Assembly: GCA_050747865.1 (NCBI GenBank)
Contig: JBOGJI010000120.1
Coordinates: 1 to 22,520, forward strand
Source: JBOGJI01 sp050747865
GTDB taxonomy: Bacteria; Acidobacteriota; Thermoanaerobaculia; Multivoradales; JAHEKO01
Direction: 5' to 3'
Length of the DNA stretch: 22,520 bases
Below the pieces are notes generated by a model. It did not search any database, was not told the origin of the DNA, and worked only from the letters and a program-made list of their open reading frames with translations. Position numbers and translations under genes: made by a program. Below are positions 15,883 through 22,520 of the stretch, in pieces. Numbering within the stretch: position 1 is the first letter of the stretch; each line of letters opens with the position of its first letter.

Positions 15883-16269
15883 TCAAATCGCCCGCCCGGC
15901 GAAGAGTCCAAGCCAGACCGCCAGCAGGCCCAACAGCACCTGGCCGGCGACGTTGCCGAACGCCCAGACGAGCTCCCCGTCGCGCAGCAGCGACCCCGAC
16001 TCCCACGCAAAGGTGGAGAACGTCGTGAAGCCCCCGAGCAGCCCGATGAAAAGGAAGAGCCGCGCTCCCGGTCCGAACAACCCCCGCCCCTCGGCGAGGC
16101 CATAGAGGAGCCCGAGAAGCAGACAGCCCAGGACGTTGACCGCGAAGGTCCCCCACGGGAAGAGGCTTCCCGGCAGCCAGCGGTGGATCCAGCCGCCGAT
16201 CAGGAAGCGCAGCGCGGCGCCACATCCGCCGCCCAGTCCGACCCATGCCAGGTCCCGAATCGCGGTCAT
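15883..16269 (-). CDS. crcB: CrcB/Fluc fluoride channel
   Basis: A 128-residue, four-helix membrane protein of the Fluc/CrcB family, dual-topology fluoride channels of the inner membrane. Visible hallmarks are GGGCGAALRF in helix 1, the FPWGTFAVNVLGC segment with the pore Asn in helix 2, and GGFTTFSTFAWE with the phenylalanine ladder and central sodium-binding break in helix 3. ATG at 16269 is chosen because it fits the family length; the upstream frame to 16731 is not coding for this protein. The ribosome binding site is weak (AAGG). I looked upstream for a fluoride riboswitch and could not assemble one. DUF190 follows directly. Confidence 0.95.
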   Translation of the reverse strand: MTAIRDLAWVGLGGGCGAALRFLIGGWIHRWLPGSLFPWGTFAVNVLGCLLLGLLYGLAEGRGLFGPGARLFLFIGLLGGFTTFSTFAWESGSLLRDGELVWAFGNVAGQVLLGLLAVWLGLFAGRAI

Positions 16270-16405
16270 CGCTTCAAGCCTTGATATCCCGCTGCACTGT
16301 ACAGCGCGGTGGAAGCGTACAACACGTGCATCGGCGCCTGTTCGACCCTCAGTTGCTACCGTCACCCCAACCTGTGGCGGTTCTACAGGCTCTCCGCGCT
16401 CTTCC
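16270..16405. other. Intergenic region between cassette ORF and crcB
   Basis: About 136 bases. No gene, terminator or second attC site could be assembled; core-like heptamers (RYYYAAC and GTTRRRY) do not occur in the right pairing. The crcB promoter should be here. This is also the probable boundary between accessory DNA and the core region. Confidence 0.4.
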
Positions 16406-16858
16406 TCAGTGAACCCGTTGGTGGGCTCGATCCGTAGCTTGCGGTATGAACAGAGTTCCCCCGCGTTGGCGCGGGCGCCTCTCGGGCCGCGTGGCGCTGC
16501 TTGCCGCGATGTATGCCCTCGGCTGTTTTCCGCACCAGGCCGGCCCCCGCCTTGCCCATTTCGCCGACTCTTCTCCCACGCCCGGTAGCGAGGTGCCGGA
16601 CTGTTCGCCTGTGTAGTAGCCAATCGTTTCGAAATAGCTGAGGCAGATCTGCAAGACAGCGAATCCGGAGTGGCGAATCGAGGAGACGACTTTACCTTCC
16701 CGATTGCCCTCTTCGCCGAATGCCGTCCCACCGTTCGCCACCAACTCGGCGAGGTGCAACTGCCACCCGAGAGCCTGTTCGTAGAACAGATCGACCTTCT
16801 GGTCGAAGTTCAACGGCCAGGATAAGTCCGTGTCCCTGTGCTTCCACGTGATGAACAT
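16406..16858 (-). pseudogene. Integron-cassette-type ORF, hypothetical, probably 3'-truncated
   Basis: An open frame of 150 codons starting 10 bases after an attC core site, the usual position of a cassette gene. The first ~85 residues look like a genuine protein (MFITWKHRDTDLSWPL, FDQKVDLFYEQALGWQ, GFAVLQICLSYFETIGYYTGEQ), the style of a small all-helical hypothetical family. I cannot assign a function. After about residue 88 the composition turns to Arg/Pro/Gly-rich sequence typical of an out-of-frame reading, so the true C-terminus seems lost through a frameshift or deletion. No second attC closes the cassette on its 3' side, which agrees with truncation. Confidence 0.55.
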
Positions 16859-16868
16859 TGTTTTGTCC

Positions 16869-16928
16869 GCCTAACGCTCAGCATCAGCGGCGGCGCGCAG
16901 CGCCGTCCGCTGCATGCTGTTGTTAGGC
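16869..16928 (-). mobile_element. Integron attC site (59-base-element type)
   Basis: Sixty bases bounded by the inverse core GCCTAAC (16869-16875) and core GTTAGGC (16922-16928). The inside folds into a long imperfect stem of three 6-bp blocks around a GCA loop. Two unpaired bases (T and C on the plus strand) both lie on the arm near 16922, as expected for the L'' arm when the site is read on the minus strand. This orientation places the core 10 bases upstream of the cassette ORF start. No integrase gene is visible. Confidence 0.88.
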
Positions 16929-16967
16929 GCCAGTCCTGCGCGCGTGGCAGCGGGCGGCCGGCAGAGG

Positions 16968-17245
16968 TGGACCCCATCCTTCGGACAGTTTCGCGTCCGA
17001 TCTAAGGTGGAATCCGGGTTCATGATTCACGCTGCCTCTTCCTCCGGCTGCTCGGAGGCGGGGCGCAGCCCCGGTCTCCGAGCAGCCTCTAGAGAATACG
17101 CCTCATCAGGCGTCGCGTCGTCAAGCGACGAGTGCGGGCGCCGCTCGTTGTAGAAGTCCATCCACCAGCGGATGCCGCCGCGCGCTTGTGAGCCGGTCGC
17201 GAAGTCGGCGAGATACACCAGCTCGTACTTCAGCGAGCGCCACAG
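16968..17245 (-). mobile_element. 3' remnant of an IS3-family insertion sequence
   Basis: The last ~70 codons are the C-terminus of an IS3-family OrfB transposase: LWRSLKYELVYL, then WWMDFYNERRPHSSLDDATPDEAY. After the stop at 17027, a non-coding tail ends near 16968 in TGGACCCC, like the terminal inverted repeats of such elements. The 5' part, with the left repeat, OrfA and the DDE catalytic core, is missing: sequence beyond 17245 belongs to the DUF499 gene. The remnant cannot transpose on its own. Confidence 0.8.
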
Positions 17246-19972
17246 CGGCACCTCGTCCAGGTGCTTGCGCAGGATCGTCGAGCCGAGCGACGTGACCAGC
17301 AGTTCATCGCTGCGCAGCCGCTTGCTGGCCCTCGCGGCCAGCGCATCGCTCCCCGCGAGCTTCACCGCGCTCCACGTGACCGCGGCCTGCGGCGATTTTT
17401 GTTCCGGTACGAGCACCCACTGGTAGGTCTCCGGCAGCCGTGCGGTCACCGCCCCGTCGGCCGCCTGCTTCTGCGTCTCCGCCTGCCGCACCTGGTGCGG
17501 GTCGAGGTTGAGCGGCTCCTTCTCCGCGAGGATGGATGACCACGCGAGGTACTTGCGCAGCGCCTCGTCGAGGTCCTGCAGCCGTACCTTGTCGGCCGCG
17601 AGAAACACCAGCGTGTTGCGGTAGAGCCGCGGCGTGTTGCCGCGCGACTCGAGGATCGCCTTGGCCGCGACTTCCGCCGCGCTGCCGCCCTCCTTGCTGT
17701 ACGGATGCTCCGGCGGCAGGACGACCAGGCGCGCATCGAGGTCGTCCGGGACGTCGGCGCCGGTGCGCGGCAGCGGATGGATGCGCGAGAAGTCGCCGGT
17801 CCGCTTCAGGTCGGCGCGCAGCCGCGCGTCCAGCTCCGCCGCCACCTTGTCCGGGTCGCGCTTGAGCTGCTCGGCGCGATCCTCGGCGAGCTTGGTCACC
17901 GTGGGCTGCGTCGCGTACCAGGCGCGCGGGCCGTCCTGGTAGAGGTAGGTCGCCGCGGCCGCGAGCCGCCGCAGCGCATCGCCGAACACCGCGGGCGTCT
18001 CGCCCGGCATGACGCAGCCGAGCTTCACGCGCCGGTCCTCGATGCCGCGGTGCGCCGCCGCGGTCGTCGGAGCCGATCCGAGGTAGATCGTGCGCGCCAC
18101 CCGCCGCGTCGCGTGCAGCTTGCCGAGATTGGGCACCTCGGCGTCGATCTTGAGCGGCAGCGAGCTCGGCCCGTCCACGTCCTTCTCGATGATCGGCGCC
18201 CAGTTGTCGGAGAGATAGCGCGTCAGCTCCGACTGCACGCGCCCGTCGTCGATGGGAATCGTCGAGGGCAGGATGAGCGGGTTCTTGTCGCCCTTCTCCC
18301 ACAGGCTGTGGATCACCGCCGCCATCAGGCGCAGCACGCCGCGCGTGCGCTGGAATTTCACCAGCGTCGACCAGTCGGTGTAGAGGCGATCGAAGATCTC
18401 CGGATGGATCGGGTACGCCGCCTTGATGCGCTTCTCGTAGTCGGCGTCGCGGCATTCTGGCGGGAAGTCTTGGTTCTGGGTCCGGTAGAAGTCGGCGAAG
18501 GCCCGCGCCACCACGTCGCGGTCCTTGAACTGCGCCGGGTCGGAGAGCGGCTCGAAGAGCCGCCGCCGCACGATCTCGAACCCTTCCTCCGCGCTCGCCG
18601 GCCGCCATGACGCCTCGACGCGCCCCACCACGTTGCGCAGTCGATCGAGCGCCTCGCGCCCGCGCTGGCCGCCCACCTCGACGTCGTCGGCCTGTGTGTG
18701 CGGTGAGCCTTGCGTGTCGGAGGCAGGAAGCGAAATCACCAAGAGGCAGTTCTTCGCGAGCTTCGCCGACTCGGTGAGCGCCTGAGCGAAAGTGAACTGG
18801 GTCTCGAAGCTCCCCGCCGGCAGATCGCTCTGGTCATGGAGCTGGCGCGCGTACGCCACCCATTCGTCGATCAGGACGAGACACGGTCCGTACTCCTTGA
18901 ACAGCTCCCGTAGGACGTCCCCGGGGCTGGTTCCCTTCTCGTCGTCAGCGGCAACGCGTAGGAATGCCCTCTTGGCCGCCTTGGCGCCTCCGGCCGCCTC
19001 CCCGAGCTGCCAGGCGAGCTCGCCCCAGAGCGTGCGCACCACGGTGCCGTCCGACTTCTTGACCGGGTTCCCGGGCGAGATCTTGTTGCCCACCAGCACC
19101 ACGCGACGCGGGGTCGGGAGCGCCTTGGCCCCTGCCTCCTGCATCACGACGTCGATGCCGGCCAGCTCGCTCGGCGCCGTACCCGAGAAAAGGTGATAGA
19201 GCGCCAGCATCGAGTGTGTCTTTCCGCCGCCGAAGTTGGTTTGGAGTTGCACCACTGGATCACCGCCCTGGCCGCCGATGCGCTGCACCGCGCCCACGAG
19301 CAGGCGCTTCAGGCTCTCGGTGAGATAGGTGCGGCGAAAGAACTCGACCGGATTCCGGTACTCGTCCGTCCCTTCGCCGAGGTGCACCTGCCAGAGGTCC
19401 GCCGCGAACTCGGCTTGCTGGTAGCGGCCGCTCGCCACGTCCCTGTGAGGCGTCACTATCTCCCGCCATGGCTTGAGGCTGGCCGCCGCGGCACTCTCGA
19501 TTGCGGTGCCCGCGCTCTTGCGCTTCTCGCTACGCACCTGCTCGTCGAAGCGCAGGCGCAGGAGCTCCATCTTCATCTTGTCGATCTCGTCCGCCTGGGG
19601 CGCCGATACAGCGCTGAGGAGCCGTCCGGCCGAGTCGAGCGTGCGATAGGCATCGTCGCCGGAAAAGCTCTCCTGGTGCGCCCACTTGTTGCGGTGGTCG
19701 CGCAGCTCGGAGAGGAGGCTCCGCTCAGCGGGCCCGAGCGTCTTGCGGAAGACGTCGTTCCAGGACTCCCACATGAGCTTGAGGAGCGCGGCCACGTCCC
19801 ATTCCGAGACGGGCCGCTTCGCCTTCAGGCGATCCTCACCCATGAACCGGGCCACCTCAGCTACGGCACGATCCCGGTACGCGCTCTTGAGCTCGCGTTC
19901 CACAAACGGCCCAAGCCCGCTCTTCAGCAGCTCCAGCGCCTTGCCGACGCGCTCGTGATTGGTGATCGCCAT
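17027..19972 (-). CDS. HEPN-DUF499 anti-phage-type ATPase, C-terminus replaced by transposase tail
   Basis: A 981-residue chimera. The N-terminus (about 5-150) is a Swt1-like HEPN domain with an Rx4H motif (RNKWAH). It is followed by the DUF499 P-loop ATPase: Walker A FGGGKTHSM (about 247-255), Walker B CLVLIDEWVAYAR, then long helical and SMC-hinge-like parts. DUF499 proteins accompany DUF1156 methyltransferases in anti-phage loci. Homology to DUF499 continues to HLDEVPLWR (residue 912); the remaining 69 residues are an IS3 transposase C-terminus, so the native DUF499 end is lost. ATG at 19972 has GAGGAGTGAGG just upstream. It is the last gene of the minus-strand defence run, 55 bases after the second DUF488 gene. 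Whether the chimera is active is unknown. Confidence 0.85.
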   Translation of the reverse strand: MAITNHERVGKALELLKSGLGPFVERELKSAYRDRAVAEVARFMGEDRLKAKRPVSEWDVAALLKLMWESWNDVFRKTLGPAERSLLSELRDHRNKWAHQESFSGDDAYRTLDSAGRLLSAVSAPQADEIDKMKMELLRLRFDEQVRSEKRKSAGTAIESAAAASLKPWREIVTPHRDVASGRYQQAEFAADLWQVHLGEGTDEYRNPVEFFRRTYLTESLKRLLVGAVQRIGGQGGDPVVQLQTNFGGGKTHSMLALYHLFSGTAPSELAGIDVVMQEAGAKALPTPRRVVLVGNKISPGNPVKKSDGTVVRTLWGELAWQLGEAAGGAKAAKRAFLRVAADDEKGTSPGDVLRELFKEYGPCLVLIDEWVAYARQLHDQSDLPAGSFETQFTFAQALTESAKLAKNCLLVISLPASDTQGSPHTQADDVEVGGQRGREALDRLRNVVGRVEASWRPASAEEGFEIVRRRLFEPLSDPAQFKDRDVVARAFADFYRTQNQDFPPECRDADYEKRIKAAYPIHPEIFDRLYTDWSTLVKFQRTRGVLRLMAAVIHSLWEKGDKNPLILPSTIPIDDGRVQSELTRYLSDNWAPIIEKDVDGPSSLPLKIDAEVPNLGKLHATRRVARTIYLGSAPTTAAAHRGIEDRRVKLGCVMPGETPAVFGDALRRLAAAATYLYQDGPRAWYATQPTVTKLAEDRAEQLKRDPDKVAAELDARLRADLKRTGDFSRIHPLPRTGADVPDDLDARLVVLPPEHPYSKEGGSAAEVAAKAILESRGNTPRLYRNTLVFLAADKVRLQDLDEALRKYLAWSSILAEKEPLNLDPHQVRQAETQKQAADGAVTARLPETYQWVLVPEQKSPQAAVTWSAVKLAGSDALAARASKRLRSDELLVTSLGSTILRKHLDEVPLWRSLKYELVYLADFATGSQARGGIRWWMDFYNERRPHSSLDDATPDEAYSLEAARRPGLRPASEQPEEEAA

Positions 19973-20027
19973 TCCTCACTCCTCAAATGCCTGCTGGTAG
20001 CGTACTGCGACAGTCTCGCTCTCGGAC

Positions 20028-20465
20028 TCAGGTAAGGTGGACGATCTCCACCTCGTCCCACTGCTCCCTCAGGTACTCGGCGACGAGACGTCTGTGGCAA
20101 TGGTCAGGCTTCTCTTCGCTACAGAGGAGACATCCCTCCTCCACGATCTGTTTTGAAACCGTCCTCTCGATCACCCGGCGTCTCATGAGATCCAGAAACT
20201 CGCGCTCGTAGACCGCCCACTCACCTTTGTGCTTCTTGTAGCGGTCGAGCATCTCTTGGGTCGGCGCGAGGACCGGAACGTGTACGTACTCCATGCCGCA
20301 GATCTCACGCAGGAAGTACGGGAGGTCGTTCTTCTTGGCAAATCCCGCCAGCTGGGAGACGTTGTTGAGGCGCACGTCCACAACTCGCTTAGCGCCCGAC
20401 TCGCGAAGACCGGAAAAGAAGGCCTCCGCCGACTTCTTTGTGAATCCGATGGTGAAGATCCGCAT
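20028..20465 (-). CDS. DUF488 family protein (second copy)
   Basis: A 145-residue protein of the DUF488 family: MRIFTIGFTKKSAEAFF at the start, VVDVRLNNVSQLAGF, LPYFLREICGMEYVHVPVLAPT, and the Cys/His cluster LLCSEEKPDHCHR (Cys115, Cys123, His124) that is conserved in the family. The role is not established; members are common beside defence and restriction-type genes. The cluster could be a metal site or a catalytic nucleophile, as inference. It begins 13 bases after the stop of the first DUF488 gene and precedes the DUF499 ATPase by 55 bases. The two copies are divergent in sequence but carry the cluster at the same residue numbers. Confidence 0.87.
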   Translation of the reverse strand: MRIFTIGFTKKSAEAFFSGLRESGAKRVVDVRLNNVSQLAGFAKKNDLPYFLREICGMEYVHVPVLAPTQEMLDRYKKHKGEWAVYEREFLDLMRRRVIERTVSKQIVEEGCLLCSEEKPDHCHRRLVAEYLREQWDEVEIVHLT

Positions 20466-20478
20466 CCGCGCCCCGCCC

Positions 20479-21084
20479 TCAGTCCATCTCCACGCGCAGC
20501 TTCTCGTCGACGTAAGCGATACGCTGCTCTTGGGCAGCGCAGGCGTCCGCGATCAACTGTTGTTGGGAGCGGAACAGATCGGCATCAGGCATACCGAGCA
20601 ATCGAAGCAGCCGGGTCATAGCGTCTGCATGAGATTCCAGGCCGCCGTCTGCATGGATGTGGGTGACAGAAGTGCCGGCCGCTTCGAGCGCGCGGCTGAC
20701 TAGGAGCGTCCGGTGACAGGCCAGTGGCTCCTTCTCCGCACAGAGCAACGCCAAGCGGTGCGCCTTAGCGCCCTCGACCACGCGACGCAGGCCGATTTTG
20801 AACAACTGACGCTCCGCAAGGATTCGATACTGAACTCGGCCGTTTTCGTAGCAAGCGGGATCTTCGGGGCGAGCTCCGAGCTCGCGCCCAAGGAAGACGT
20901 AAGCAATACCTCGCCTCTTTAGTGCCTCTGCAAGGGCCTCCCGGTTGAAGTCGGGATGGAGACGGCTGTACGGCTGAGAGCGGACGTCAGCGATAGCCGT
21001 GACGGCCTGCGCGCGCAGTAGTTCGATGAACCGCTCGATCGACTGGTTCGAGTGGCCGATCGTGAGCACGGCGGGAGTGGTCAT
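20479..21084 (-). CDS. DUF488 family protein (first copy)
   Basis: A 201-residue DUF488 protein: LTIGHSNQSIERFIELL, AIADVRSQPYSRLHPDFNREAL, IAYVFLGRELGARP and the cluster LLCAEKEPLACHR (Cys115, Cys123, His124). This is the longer, more typical form, with a C-terminal tail of about 60 residues after the core. The ATG overlaps the stop of the dual-OB gene (ATGA), so translation is coupled. The biochemical role is unknown; its position between the methyltransferase-type and ATPase genes argues for a part in the same defence system. Confidence 0.9.
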   Translation of the reverse strand: MTTPAVLTIGHSNQSIERFIELLRAQAVTAIADVRSQPYSRLHPDFNREALAEALKRRGIAYVFLGRELGARPEDPACYENGRVQYRILAERQLFKIGLRRVVEGAKAHRLALLCAEKEPLACHRTLLVSRALEAAGTSVTHIHADGGLESHADAMTRLLRLLGMPDADLFRSQQQLIADACAAQEQRIAYVDEKLRVEMD

Positions 21085-21782
21085 GGACCTGCCTCAGCCG
21101 CCGAATCTGGCGTGATGAGGGCCGCAACCAACTTGTAGGAGTATCCCTCGTGGGGCTCACCAAGGCTAACTGTCGCGAAGCACTCACCGACCTGATAGTG
21201 GCCATCATCACGAGCTAGGTACTCGCGCGCCACTAGGGGATCCGTGACCCAGAGCCGGTAGCTTGTGCCCCGATGCGCGAACAGCGCTTGGACTCGACGC
21301 TTAGGGTTGCCGAAGGCCGCACCAGGCGCGAACACCCTCAAATGTAGCGCCCCTATGTGCAGCAAGTACAGCGATCCACCAAGTTGCTCGGCGTTGGCGA
21401 GCCCGACACGGTCGTTTAGACCCGCCACGGTGCTGGAACCATTCAGCCACAGATTGGGCGGGTCGCCCGCAAGCGTATAAAGAGCGTCCCAGGTACTTCG
21501 CCCCGCACGCTTCCAATACTCCTCGGGCTCCAGCAGCCAGTTCTCCGACTGATATGCCTTAGGGCGGGGGGCCGTGAGAGGTACATCGATAATATCGAGC
21601 ACTCGAGGGTCACTGCCGTCCTCGTACTGACGCTCCTCCTCGGACACTTCTTCCTTGGGTCTGTCGCTAACTGGGCGAACCCACGGCCCCGCAACCCCGT
21701 CGATCAGTTCCTTGCCGGCCACGCAGCGCCCCGACAGCTTTCGGGAGTTGGCCAGGCAAACAAGTCGCTTTACGACTGCCAT
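21081..21782 (-). CDS. Dual OB domain-containing protein of defence locus
   Basis: A 233-residue soluble protein resembling the family annotated as dual OB domain proteins: VVKRLVCLANSRKLSGRCVAGKE, GPWVRPVSDRPKEEVSEEERQYEDG, VLDIIDVPLTAPRP, YQSENWLLEPEEYW, and a second half around LRVFAPGAAFGNPKRRVQALFAHRG. Such folds usually bind nucleic acid, so a role in recognising DNA or RNA is plausible but not shown. ATG at 21782 is 10 bases after the DUF1156 stop; the longer frame to 22016 is a shadow of that gene. Its stop overlaps the start of the first DUF488 gene. Confidence 0.82.
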   Translation of the reverse strand: MAVVKRLVCLANSRKLSGRCVAGKELIDGVAGPWVRPVSDRPKEEVSEEERQYEDGSDPRVLDIIDVPLTAPRPKAYQSENWLLEPEEYWKRAGRSTWDALYTLAGDPPNLWLNGSSTVAGLNDRVGLANAEQLGGSLYLLHIGALHLRVFAPGAAFGNPKRRVQALFAHRGTSYRLWVTDPLVAREYLARDDGHYQVGECFATVSLGEPHEGYSYKLVAALITPDSAAEAGP

Positions 21783-21792
21783 CCCTGGTTCT

Positions 21793-22520
21793 CTACTCCT
21801 CGCGGAAGAGACCGCTTTGCTCGGCACGCGGCGCGCCGCCGTCGCGCGCGAGCCGCGTGATTTCGGGCCAGCTCTGGACGAGACCGTTGTAGGAGAGCGC
21901 CTCGGCGGCGCGCTTCTTCCGCTCGCAGATTGTGTAGAGCCGATAGGCCACCTCGCGGCCAATCTCGGCCTTGGAGCCAAGCTTGCCGACCAGCTCCGCC
22001 GCTGCGCCCTCGCCACCTGCCTCCAGCACGCGGATCAGGTGGTGCACCACCTCCCACGCCGTGAGGCGTGGGTCGACGGCCGGGTCCCAGTTCGCTGGCA
22101 GCTCCCTCGGCCTGAGCAGACGCACCTTGCCGCCCTTCGAGGCGACGATGCGCGCCTCGACTAAACCACCGACGCTGGTGTTTTTCGCCTTGGAGAGCGT
22201 TTCAGCCACGCCGTATTCACCATCGGCGAAGCCCGAGTGCTCGAACCACGCCAGGGCCCAGCGGCTGTCGGCGTCGAAGTCGCCCTCCTGCTCGGCCAGG
22301 ACCTCGTCGAGCGTCTGATTGATGAGCGCCAACGCCTCGCGGACCGGGAGCGCCTTACCCTCTGCGTCGAGCACCTTTGCGTAGCGGGTGTACACCGCCA
22401 TGCCGGGGCCGATGGCGGCCTGTGCTAGGTCCACCGGTGCGATGTTGCCACGCTGCAGGTTAACAAGAGCCAACGGTAAATCGTCCTTCAGCGCGGCGAG
22501 AAACTCGCGTCGTGTGGCAG
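21793..22520 (-). CDS. DUF1156-type DNA methyltransferase, C-terminal part (5' end outside window)
   Basis: The open frame continues past the window edge; about 242 codons are visible. The visible end matches the C-terminal region of anti-phage-associated DUF1156 proteins, large adenine-type DNA methyltransferases: RREFLAAL, LVNLQRGNIAPVDLAQAAIGPGMAVYTRYAKVL, ALALINQTLDEVLAEQEGDFDADSRWALAWFE, LRPRELPANWDP, LTAWEVVHHLIRVLE and YNGLVQSWPEI. The catalytic motifs lie upstream and cannot be checked here. A TTG at 22473 is in frame, but conserved residues precede it, so it is not the start. It heads the run through dual-OB, two DUF488 and DUF499 genes. Confidence 0.85.
   Translation of the reverse strand, partial: ATRREFLAALKDDLPLALVNLQRGNIAPVDLAQAAIGPGMAVYTRYAKVLDAEGKALPVREALALINQTLDEVLAEQEGDFDADSRWALAWFEHSGFADGEYGVAETLSKAKNTSVGGLVEARIVASKGGKVRLLRPRELPANWDPAVDPRLTAWEVVHHLIRVLEAGGEGAAAELVGKLGSKAEIGREVAYRLYTICERKKRAAEALSYNGLVQSWPEITRLARDGGAPRAEQSGLFREE

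Noticed and set aside
16270..16405. Second attC closing the cassette
   Set aside because: No RYYYAAC/GTTRRRY pair with an internal stem could be found on the 3' side of the cassette ORF.
16270..16420. Fluoride riboswitch upstream of crcB
   Set aside because: I looked for the conserved pseudoknot segments of the crcB motif; only isolated short matches (such as CGATG) occur, not the paired arrangement.
22473..22520. TTG at 22473 as the true start of the DUF1156-type protein
   Set aside because: In-frame codons before it read RREFLAALKDDLP, which fits the conserved family sequence, so the gene continues beyond the window.

Overview
The window is GC-rich bacterial chromosome, densely coded on both strands. 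It has many secreted lipoproteins with lipoboxes and two outer-membrane-barrel-like proteins, so the host is a Gram-negative (diderm) bacterium. The gene mix (YyaL-type thioredoxin protein, DUF3179, DUF3187, a GH113-like lipoprotein, Glu/His/Pro-repeat secreted protein) would suit an Acidobacteriota-like or similar environmental lineage, but nothing here fixes the taxon.

Layout. 123-527 (-) is a DoxX-like membrane protein. 657-5765 (-) is a compact four-gene run: a secreted EHP-repeat protein, a transglutaminase-like lipoprotein, a sterol-desaturase/fatty-acid-hydroxylase family membrane protein and a YyaL/DUF255 thioredoxin lipoprotein carrying a DsbD-N-like C-terminal domain. 5965-8260 (+) pairs a PiT phosphate transporter with an ArsM-like methyltransferase. 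8282-9265 (-) is a DUF3179 lipoprotein gene interrupted in frame by one TGA, exactly where the family has a conserved Cys and followed by a SECIS-like hairpin. It is the strongest candidate for something undescribed: a new selenoprotein family member. 9576-10205 (+) is the 3' part of a DUF3187 gene. 10202-12123 (-) is a two-gene secreted unit with a clan-CD-like (caspase/gingipain-type) His/Cys pair in the first protein. 12306-13448 (-) is a GH113-like lipoprotein.

13601-15525 (+) is a metal-responsive operon: a MerR-type promoter with an 18-bp perfect dyad, a secreted HMA protein, an outer-membrane barrel protein and the MerR regulator, all translationally coupled. Convergent to it are DUF190 and crcB (fluoride channel) on the minus strand.

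16406-22520 (-) is accessory DNA. From the right edge it reads: the C-terminal part of a DUF1156 DNA-methyltransferase-type protein, a dual-OB protein, two tandem DUF488 proteins, and a HEPN-DUF499 ATPase. This resembles anti-phage DUF1156/DUF499 (Hma-like) loci. The DUF499 gene is cut and fused in frame, at a shared Leu-Trp-Arg, to the 3' end of an IS3-family transposase. Beyond the IS end lies a 60-bp integron attC site, followed 10 bp later by a cassette-type ORF. The island therefore ends in a junction of IS and integron debris next to the core crcB region, and the defence ATPase may be inactive.
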